From positions 17,140 to 81,139 of the forward strand of contig JAFRTM010000020.1 of NCBI GenBank assembly GCA_017439185.1: a stretch of DNA of 64,000 nt. Reading direction: 5' to 3'. Numbering within the stretch: position 1 is the stretch's first letter; every line of letters starts with the position of its first letter. The position numbers and the translations under genes are program-made. Positions 36,644 to 42,406 of this stretch are shown here, piece by piece. This DNA comes from Bacteroidales bacterium (GTDB taxonomy: Bacteria; Bacteroidota; Bacteroidia; Bacteroidales; P3). The notes beneath the pieces were generated by a model that saw only the letters and a program-made list of their open reading frames with translations, was not told where the DNA came from and searched no databases.

Positions 36644-39061
36644 ATGAAAAAGATAACGCTTACAATGGCAACGCTTCTCTTGCCCTTTTTAACATTTGCA
36701 AGCGAAGCAGACCTCGCAATGCCGCAAGGCTTTGCCTCCTCGCCCGACGCACAAATCCTCTATTGGGGCTTTGCCATCGTCATCTTGGGACTCATCTTCG
36801 GCTTTTGGCAGTTCCTGCGGGTGCGCAAACTCAAAGCCCACTCCTCGATGTTGGAAATCGGCAACGTGATTTTCAAGACCTGCTCGACCTATCTCCGTCA
36901 GCAGGGCAAGTTCCTCATCCTCCTCTTCCTCTTCATCGGTGCAGCCATAGCGCTCTATTTCGGCGTACTCAGCCACATGCCTTTCGGCAGCGTGATGCTC
37001 GTCTTGGCGTGGACCGTGGTGGGAATCCTCGGCTCCTACGGCGTGGCATGGTTCGGGGTGCGTATGAACACCTACGCCAACGCCCGCATGGCTTTCGCCT
37101 CCCTCAGGCGTAAACCCCTCGACCTCCTCAACATACCCCTGCGTGCAGGCATGTCGATAGGCATAGTCCTCATCTGCGTAGAACTCGTGCTGATGCTCGT
37201 CATCCTGATGTTCATGCCCGAGAACCTTGCAGGCAGCTGCTTCATAGGCTTCGCCATCGGCGAGAGCCTCGGCGCCTCCGCCCTCCGCATCGCAGGCGGC
37301 ATCTTCACCAAGATTGCCGACATCGGAAGCGACCTCATGAAGGTGGTCTTCAAGATTGGGGAGGATGACCCCCGCAATCCGGGGGTCATCGCCGACTGCA
37401 CAGGCGACAATGCAGGCGACAGCATCGGACCCACCGCCGACGGTTTCGAGACCTACGGCGTCACGGGCGTCGCCCTCGTCTCCTTCATACTCCTCGCCGT
37501 ACCCGACCTCGACATGCAGGTGAAACTCCTCGTGTGGATTTTCGTCATGCGTATCCTCGGCATCATCGCCTCCGTCCTCGCCTACTACATCAACGGCGCC
37601 ATCGCCAAGGCTAAATACAACCGTGCCGACGACATCAACTTCGAGGCACCCCTCACCTCTCTCGTGTGGATTACCTCCATCCTCAGCATCTGCGGCACCT
37701 TCCTCGCCTCCTACTTCATCCTCAACACCGCCTCGGTCAACGCCCTCGTACCCAACCTGTGGCTCGCCCTGAGCATCATCATCTCCTGCGGCACCCTCGG
37801 CGCTGCGCTCATCCCCGAGTTCACCAAACTCTTCACCTCCCCCACCTCCAAGCACGTCAAAGAGGTGGTCAAAGCCTCCGAGCAGGGCGGCGCTTCGCTC
37901 AACATACTCAGCGGTCTCGTGGCAGGCAACATGGGCGGCTTTTGGACGGGTCTCGTCTTCTTCGTCCTCATGGTGATAGCCTACTTCGCCTCCACCGCCT
38001 TCAACATCGAGCCCGTCTTCGGCGTCTATTATAGCATATTCGCCTTCGGTCTCGTAGCCTTCGGCATGTTGGGCATGGGTCCCGTCACCATCGCGGTAGA
38101 TTCCTACGGTCCCGTCACCGACAACGCACAGAGCGTCTATGAGCTCTCCCTCATCGAGGACGACATCGAGAAGACCACCCGCGAGGTCGAGAGCGAGTTC
38201 GGATTCAAGCCCGACTTCGAAAAAGCCAAGTACTACCTCGAAGCCAACGACGGAGCAGGCAACACCTTCAAGGCAACCGCCAAGCCCGTCCTCATAGGCA
38301 CCGCCGTCGTAGGCGCCACCACCATGATTTTCTCCCTCATCCTCATGATTCAGAAGACCCTCGACATCGAGCCCTCCACCATCCTCAACCTCCTCAACCC
38401 CTACTCCATCCTCGGCTTCATCCTCGGCGGCTGCGTCATCTTTTGGTTCACGGGCGCAAGCATGCAGGCTGTCACCACAGGCGCCAACCGTGCCGTGGAG
38501 TATATCAAGCAGAACATCAAGCTCGACCCCAACGCTCCCAAGAAAGCCGACACCGCCAAGTCGCAGGAAGTCGTCAAGATATGCACCAACTACGCTCAGC
38601 GCGGCATGATAAACATCTTCATCGCCATCTTCTGCTTCGCCCTCGCCTTCGCCTGCCTCTCCTCCCCCGCCTCCATCGGCGGCAACAACGCCGTGTGCCT
38701 CTTCATCTCCTACCTCATCGCCATCGCCGTCTTCGGTCTCTTCCAAGCCGTCTTCATGGCTAACGCAGGCGGCGCTTGGGACAACGCCAAGAAGGTCGTC
38801 GAGGTCGATATGAAAGCCAAGGGAACACCCCTCCACGACGCCTCCGTGGTCGGCGACACCGTCGGAGACCCCTTCAAGGACACCTCCTCCGTGGCACTCA
38901 ACCCCATCATCAAGTTCACCACCCTCTTCGGCGTCCTCGCCATGGAGATAGCCATCAGCGAAGGCTTCCGCAACATCGCACCCTACGTAGGCATTGCGCT
39001 CCTCCTCGTGGCTCTCTTCTTCGTCTACCGCTCCTTCTACGGCATGAGGATTAAGAAGTGA
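36644..39061 (+). CDS. hppA: membrane-bound ion-pumping pyrophosphatase
   Basis: The 805-residue protein has about 16 membrane helices and the pyrophosphate site KIGEDDPRNPGVIADCTGDN (about residues 237-256, 20 residues), with a second acidic site near the C-terminus at HDASVVGDTVGDPFKDTSS. It splits pyrophosphate and moves H+ or Na+ across the inner membrane, so it can work with the Rnf complex in energy conservation. Codon use is strongly biased to C-ending codons, as in highly expressed genes. The residue at the usual potassium switch appears to be Lys543 (GNTFKA), which would suggest potassium independence, but this needs a proper alignment. Confidence 0.95.
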   Translation: MKKITLTMATLLLPFLTFASEADLAMPQGFASSPDAQILYWGFAIVILGLIFGFWQFLRVRKLKAHSSMLEIGNVIFKTCSTYLRQQGKFLILLFLFIGAAIALYFGVLSHMPFGSVMLVLAWTVVGILGSYGVAWFGVRMNTYANARMAFASLRRKPLDLLNIPLRAGMSIGIVLICVELVLMLVILMFMPENLAGSCFIGFAIGESLGASALRIAGGIFTKIADIGSDLMKVVFKIGEDDPRNPGVIADCTGDNAGDSIGPTADGFETYGVTGVALVSFILLAVPDLDMQVKLLVWIFVMRILGIIASVLAYYINGAIAKAKYNRADDINFEAPLTSLVWITSILSICGTFLASYFILNTASVNALVPNLWLALSIIISCGTLGAALIPEFTKLFTSPTSKHVKEVVKASEQGGASLNILSGLVAGNMGGFWTGLVFFVLMVIAYFASTAFNIEPVFGVYYSIFAFGLVAFGMLGMGPVTIAVDSYGPVTDNAQSVYELSLIEDDIEKTTREVESEFGFKPDFEKAKYYLEANDGAGNTFKATAKPVLIGTAVVGATTMIFSLILMIQKTLDIEPSTILNLLNPYSILGFILGGCVIFWFTGASMQAVTTGANRAVEYIKQNIKLDPNAPKKADTAKSQEVVKICTNYAQRGMINIFIAIFCFALAFACLSSPASIGGNNAVCLFISYLIAIAVFGLFQAVFMANAGGAWDNAKKVVEVDMKAKGTPLHDASVVGDTVGDPFKDTSSVALNPIIKFTTLFGVLAMEIAISEGFRNIAPYVGIALLLVALFFVYRSFYGMRIKK

Positions 39062-39062
39062 A

Positions 39063-39104
39063 GAGTCATAAGTTATGAGTTATGAGTTTTGAGTTCTAAG
39101 TTAT
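39063..39104. repeat. degenerate 7-base tandem array after hppA, six units
   Basis: Units are gagtcat, aagttat, gagttat, gagtttt, gagttct and aagttat. It starts one base after the hppA stop and shares its unit family with 30155-30210. Confidence 0.75.
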
Positions 39105-39121
39105 AAGAAAATTGAAAATAG

Positions 39122-39160
39122 AGAAAGGGAGAGCCGATAAGGGTTCTCCCTTCTTTTTTG
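39122..39160 (+). terminator. rho-independent terminator after hppA
   Basis: The arms agaaagggagagcc and gggttctcccttct pair with a few G-T and mismatched steps across a short loop and run into a row of Ts. Confidence 0.75.
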
Positions 39161-39164
39161 CCCC

Positions 39165-39209
39165 TTAGACCAATTAGACCTATTAGTCCTATTAGACCTA
39201 TTAGTCCTA
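39165..39209. repeat. 9-base tandem array, five units
   Basis: Units are ttagaccaa, ttagaccta, ttagtccta, ttagaccta and ttagtccta. The array ends exactly at the stop codon of a remnant gene tail. A related 9-base array touches the stop of the second DUF6266-like gene at 63187. Confidence 0.8.
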
Positions 39210-39238
39210 TTCAGCCACGAAGAAGTTTTTTCCTGCGG
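39209..39238 (-). pseudogene. remnant 3' tail of a DUF6266-like gene
   Basis: Read leftwards the bases encode KNFFVAE and a stop, almost the same as the VNFFVAE-stop end of the intact gene that starts its own 3' end at 39285 and of the paralog at 63187. Nothing upstream of these codons continues the family. The left border is fixed by the stop codon; the right border is approximate. Confidence 0.65.
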
Positions 39239-39253
39239 AAAAGACTTCTTCTT
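39219..39253. repeat. inverted repeat inside the remnant tail
   Basis: The arms gaagaagttttttcc and ggaaaagacttcttc pair at 14 of 15 positions around a three-base loop. One arm lies in the remnant coding tail. Neither side has a T-run that would make it a standard terminator. Confidence 0.7.
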
Positions 39254-39259
39254 GCCTCA

Positions 39260-39286
39260 GAGGAGCTCAAGCGAGCTTGGCTCCTC
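39260..39286 (-). other. hairpin covering the DUF6266-like gene stop codon
   Basis: The sequence gaggagctcaagc followed by gagcttggctcctc is a near-palindrome of about 12 base pairs with one bulge. It includes the last bases of the stop codon at 39285-39287. It may protect or end the leftward transcript, though no T-run follows. Confidence 0.6.
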
Positions 39287-39926
39287 ATTCGGCTACGAAG
39301 AAGTTTACCAACTGCGAGTCCGAGCAGCTCCCGTCCGCCTTCTTCCAAAAGATGTAGTTATACACCGTATCACCTGCCCATGCGGTCGAATACTGCACTT
39401 GGCAAGCTTCCGCCTCACGTGTAGCCACGTCTTCGAACAGCATGCTGACGCCCTTGGTGGGGTTATATAGATTGATACAGATTTTGTCGGTGCTTTCAGC
39501 GTCGCCCTGTCCGCTGTTGTCAGTCCAACTGTAACTACACTTGTGCTGCGCACCAAGTACAGAGCAAGTCATCGAGTAGGTAGGCAGCAAGAGACCTCTT
39601 GCCACTTTCACCTTCTCGTAATCGACGGTATAGCCGTCAGACATATTGCCTGTGACGGCGTCGTCCCACAGGTTTTGAAAGAACATGCCGTGTTGGGAGC
39701 GTGAGGAGTCGACGTTTTTGTAGCCGATGCGGTAGACGCCGCCAATCTTGTGGATTAGTTTGGAGACGAAGGAGAACTTAGCGCGTGTTTCCTGCTGAGC
39801 GGGTGTGTTGGCGTCGGAGAAGGAGCAGGGGTAGACGCGTAGGTAGTGTTTGTCACGGACCTTGTAACCGACAATCTGCTTGCCGAGTTGTCCGTGAATG
39901 CGAATTAAATCGAGTTGTTTTGACAT
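39285..39926 (-). CDS. DUF6266-like protein, copy 1
   Basis: The 213-residue protein opens with QLDLIRIHGQLGKQIVGYKV, followed by a segment with ANTPAQQETRAKFSFV, a layout I associate with DUF6266 proteins of Bacteroidota. It has no signal peptide or membrane helix. The C-terminal half is nearly identical to the copy at 63187-63828. The function is unknown; the family often occurs in several copies per genome. The stop codon is TGA, whereas the other copy uses TAA. The upstream leaders of both copies share a TTAATAA-TAACC-A-rich pattern. Confidence 0.75.
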   Translation of the reverse strand: MSKQLDLIRIHGQLGKQIVGYKVRDKHYLRVYPCSFSDANTPAQQETRAKFSFVSKLIHKIGGVYRIGYKNVDSSRSQHGMFFQNLWDDAVTGNMSDGYTVDYEKVKVARGLLLPTYSMTCSVLGAQHKCSYSWTDNSGQGDAESTDKICINLYNPTKGVSMLFEDVATREAEACQVQYSTAWAGDTVYNYIFWKKADGSCSDSQLVNFFVAE

Positions 39927-39993
39927 TGTGTTAAGTTTTTTTTGGTTATTATTAAAGGGGTGGCGGCGGTTGCCGCGGTGGGGTTTGGGTTGA

Positions 39994-40615
39994 TTAGGTG
40001 TCGGGGTTGTCGATGATGGTGCGTTGGAACCACTCGTCGTCGAGGTAGATGGGGTTACTGCCGAGGTCGATGGCTCTTATGTTTGTGAGTTTGTAGGAGC
40101 GGAAACGGAGTTGGTGTTCGGGGGGTATGCCGAGAGAGTCTTGACGGTGGTCGGAGTGAGGGGGGGGTGGGGCGGAAGAAGGAGAGGACGTCACGGAGTT
40201 GGTCGCCGAGGAGGAGGTGACCGTCGAGGTAATGGCGGTATTGGACTGAGGTATTTTCGTAGGTGTTGGCTTTGAGATAGAATTGGGATGGGTCGGAGTG
40301 GAGGGTTTCGAAGTAGCGGTTATAATAGTCGAAGGGGCAGGGATGGTGTTGGAACTGAGCAGGGTCGGAGAGGGAGGGTTGCCAAGAGGGGTTGTAGCGC
40401 TGCTGGAGGGCGGTCTCGATGGCTTTCCAATCGCAGCCGAGGCGTGGGTTGGTGATGATTTGCTGTTCGATGACGCGTCCGTAGTAGGGGTTTGCGCGCT
40501 TGTACATTTTGGGTTCGCGCTCGTAGGTGATGCGGTAGCCGAAGCGTGCGGGTTTTAGGGCTTGGCTGATGTGGTCGGCGAGTTGCAGTTGGGATGTGAA
40601 TTGTGTTTTGTACAT
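39994..40615 (-). pseudogene. unknown gene with a frameshift at a run of eight Gs
   Basis: The frame opens at 40615 (MYKTQFTSQLQLADHISQAL) and reads well to about residue 148 (DVLSFFRP), then turns into low-complexity Pro/Arg sequence. In the frame one base away the product continues naturally (HSDHRQDSLGIPPEHQLRF to WFQRTIIDNPDT and a stop at 39994). The switch lies at eight Gs at 40160-40167; seven Gs would give one intact protein of about 206 residues. It may be a sequencing error, a decayed gene or a slipping on/off switch. I do not recognise the family. Confidence 0.7.
40160..40167. other. homopolymer of eight Gs within a coding region
   Basis: This is the only place where the two frames of the broken gene can join. 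A change of one base restores the frame. Confidence 0.85.
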
Positions 40616-40659
40616 AATGATGTAAATTATTAAGTTATTATATTTATTCCTTATTGTAG

Positions 40660-40703
40660 GTTGGGTGCATGTTGGGTGCAGGTTGCTTGGTGGTTGGGTG
40701 GTG
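40660..40703. repeat. 11-base tandem array, four units
   Basis: Units are gttgggtgcat, gttgggtgcag, gttgcttggtg and gttgggtggtg, just upstream of the broken leftward gene. Confidence 0.75.
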
Positions 40704-40764
40704 GTTTATTATAAATATACAACATTTTTTTGAAATTCCAAAATTTTTTTTAATTTTTTTTAGG

Positions 40765-40789
40765 AGTACATACTTTAACTTCATGTACT
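40765..40789. promoter_or_regulatory. operator-like inverted repeat
   Basis: AGTACAT and ATGTACT are separated by 11 bases. Variants of CATGT/ACATG occur at four further places within 150 bases, so this could be a repressor site cluster for the genes at 41064 onward. Confidence 0.4.
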
Positions 40790-40920
40790 AAAGAAGATAA
40801 AATATTCATGTCATGTCATGTATAGTTTCGTTAAGATGTTTTTTATATTATATTAGTAGTTATGGAGAAGGACTTATACATGAAGTACCTTACGCCTTGT
40901 GGATACAAGACATGTCATGG

Positions 40921-40976
40921 AAGGTTTTTTCTTTTTCAGCTGAGGTGACTAAAGCTAAAGGATGTTAAAAAACCTT
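40921..40976 (+). ncRNA. possible structured leader RNA
   Basis: A perfect ten-base stem (aaggtttttt with aaaaaacctt) encloses 36 bases with an inner agct/agct pairing. It lies about 90 bases before the start at 41064. A structured leader or a transcription-stop element is possible; no known riboswitch was recognised. Confidence 0.3.
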
Positions 40977-41063
40977 AAATTTTAGTGTTTCTTTTTCAAA
41001 GTGTGGTAAGTATGTTGTATATTTTGCCTATCTGAAAAAAAACGAACTTAAACGAAGAAAACT

Positions 41064-41738
41064 ATGACGAAAAGTGATTATTGGGCTTCCTGGCACAGGT
41101 TCAGGGAGAACATTACAACGCTTGACCAGGCTACGGCGGAGAACTACTTCAAGCGTTACATTTCCAAGCTGGGAATTATCTATGACGGCGACGAGCTCGC
41201 AAAGCAGAGTGAAAAGATGAAAAGGGAGTTTGCCTATCTCGTTCGACTGACTGTTAAACCAGTTGGTAACAACACTCCTTGGGTACGCTTCGCTGACGGC
41301 AGGGAGTTCGAGCTTGTTATTCCAGAGAACTTCAAGGTACTGCCCGATTTCAAGGTCCAGTACGGGAAAGACTTCGACCGCATTGGCCAGCTGGCGTCGT
41401 ACGCACAGAGCGCGTCGTCGCTACTGAACAAGGTCAGGGTGGTCCTGCCACAGTATTTCGTGGCTTACCTTTCTGACTATCTACTCAATCTGAGAATACT
41501 GATGAATAACCTCTACTCTGAGAAAGACGAGGCATGGCGCGACGGTAAAATAATCTACGCGTGGAACAAGGTATGCAACGATGGCTTGGCAATCGAAGCA
41601 CTATGCGGTGTCTCGCATAGCCTGGCAAGCGACGGAGCCAGCGACACTAGATTGGGTGACGCTCAAATTAACGACGCATGGGGCACCGATGGAGACGGCA
41701 AGGTGTATTATCAAGAAATAATAAATTATAACAAATAA
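41064..41738 (+). CDS. unknown protein, first gene of accessory pair
   Basis: The 224-residue soluble protein opens TKSDYWASWHRFRENITTLD, has a charged helical first half, KFADGREFELVIPENF-like beta strands in the middle (WVRFADGREFELVIPENF), and an acidic end. I recognise no family. It starts after a long regulatory-looking leader and is followed six bases later by the next gene, so the two are cotranscribed. Size, lack of signal peptide and context suggest a phage- or element-borne gene, but no integrase is nearby. Confidence 0.65.
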   Translation: MTKSDYWASWHRFRENITTLDQATAENYFKRYISKLGIIYDGDELAKQSEKMKREFAYLVRLTVKPVGNNTPWVRFADGREFELVIPENFKVLPDFKVQYGKDFDRIGQLASYAQSASSLLNKVRVVLPQYFVAYLSDYLLNLRILMNNLYSEKDEAWRDGKIIYAWNKVCNDGLAIEALCGVSHSLASDGASDTRLGDAQINDAWGTDGDGKVYYQEIINYNK

Positions 41739-41744
41739 CAAATT

Positions 41745-42272
41745 ATGGAAAATAATTATCTTAAAGAAGCTGTGTCCTTAATAGAGGGCGCGTTAAAGGA
41801 GTACAGGGAGCTAGAAAGTAGCTTTGACAGGATGTGCAGTGACTTGGTGGGGTTTTGCGACATCTGCCCAGACAAGGGCAACAACTGTAATGGATGCAGT
41901 CTGAAGCGAAGTTATGATACGGCGTGGAAGTACCACATCGATCACTTGACTATGCCAGAGGAGGCAAAGGAAAAGATAGAGCCGCTGGGCACACTTGAGG
42001 AGGAGGTAGTTTGGACGGTAGGCAAGTGGTTGGAATATAAAGGATATATTATGCATGTCTTTCATTTAGAAGAACGTGATTTCATTGAGCCAGACATTGC
42101 TGGCGGCTGGGATATATGGAAGGACGACAAGTATATCGCGATTATTGAGTCTTTTAGTGAATTGAAAAGATTTTTCGGGGAACCGTATGAGAAGAAGGAA
42201 GAAGAGGTGCCATACATAACCTTCACGCAGGAAGAACACAACACTGCGCCTGACGAAGAGTTACCCTTCTAG
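41745..42272 (+). CDS. unknown protein with Cys cluster and SSB-like C-terminal tip
   Basis: The 175-residue protein has a helical start, a Cys cluster CDICPDKGNNCNGC (residues 38-51, with Cys31 nearby) that could bind zinc, a middle part with a repeated aromatic/acidic pattern, and the last residues PDEELPF. That ending closely matches the acidic tip with PF that single-stranded DNA-binding proteins use to recruit partners (DDDIPF in E. coli). No OB fold is visible. It may bind or copy the SSB interaction network; that is inference. It follows the 41064 gene by six bases. Confidence 0.65.
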   Translation: MENNYLKEAVSLIEGALKEYRELESSFDRMCSDLVGFCDICPDKGNNCNGCSLKRSYDTAWKYHIDHLTMPEEAKEKIEPLGTLEEEVVWTVGKWLEYKGYIMHVFHLEERDFIEPDIAGGWDIWKDDKYIAIIESFSELKRFFGEPYEKKEEEVPYITFTQEEHNTAPDEELPF

Positions 42273-42274
42273 CC

Positions 42275-42406
42275 ATGAAGAAGAAAATCGTCAATATGGT
42301 ACTGTGGGTCCTCGGAAAGCTGAACTACAACATACCTCCTCAAACACTTCAAGACTTAGAACTCCTCCATCACTCGTCCCTCACGAGTCGGACGGCTCTG
42401 CCGTAG
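42275..42406 (+). CDS. 43-residue ORF coupled to the preceding gene
   Basis: An ATG two bases after the previous stop opens MKKKIVNMVLWVLGKLNY, a basic amphipathic start, and the frame closes at 42406 inside the convergent FISUMP gene. It may be a small protein, or the front of a gene cut off by whatever joined the accessory segment to this locus. Confidence 0.4.
   Translation: MKKKIVNMVLWVLGKLNYNIPPQTLQDLELLHHSSLTSRTALP

Larger units (their letters stand above)
40616..41063. other. AT-rich 448-base region with several inverted repeats and no clear gene
   Basis: It holds, in order: a short 11-base array (40660-40703), long A/T runs, the inverted repeat agtacat/atgtact (40765-40771 and 40783-40789), a triple tcatg repeat (40806-40820), tacatgaagt (40877-40886) that pairs with acttcatgta (40778-40787), gacatgtcatgg (40909-40920), and a perfect ten-base stem aaggtttttt/aaaaaacctt (40921-40930 and 40967-40976). 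A 28-codon ORF at 40862-40948 is unsupported. It precedes the rightward genes at 41064 and 41745. Confidence 0.7.

Noticed and set aside
36689-38836. 715-residue open frame on the strand opposite the membrane pyrophosphatase gene
   Set aside because: It is a shadow caused by the strong codon bias of the pyrophosphatase gene; its composition (Glu, Gly, Asp, His, Val) and lack of domains do not fit a real protein.
39165-39209. Attachment site of a mobile element
   Set aside because: No integrase or matching repeat flanking a defined segment was found; the repeat is a 9-base tandem array.
40055-40200. Pro/Arg-rich C-terminal part of the 186-residue frame
   Set aside because: It appears after the run of eight Gs; the neighbouring frame gives a natural continuation instead.
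40862-40948. 28-codon ORF in the leader of the accessory genes
   Set aside because: It overlaps the inverted repeats and shows no feature that supports translation.
42275-42406. Bacteriocin or leader peptide
   Set aside because: No cleavage site or export genes are nearby; it is kept only as a weak ORF.
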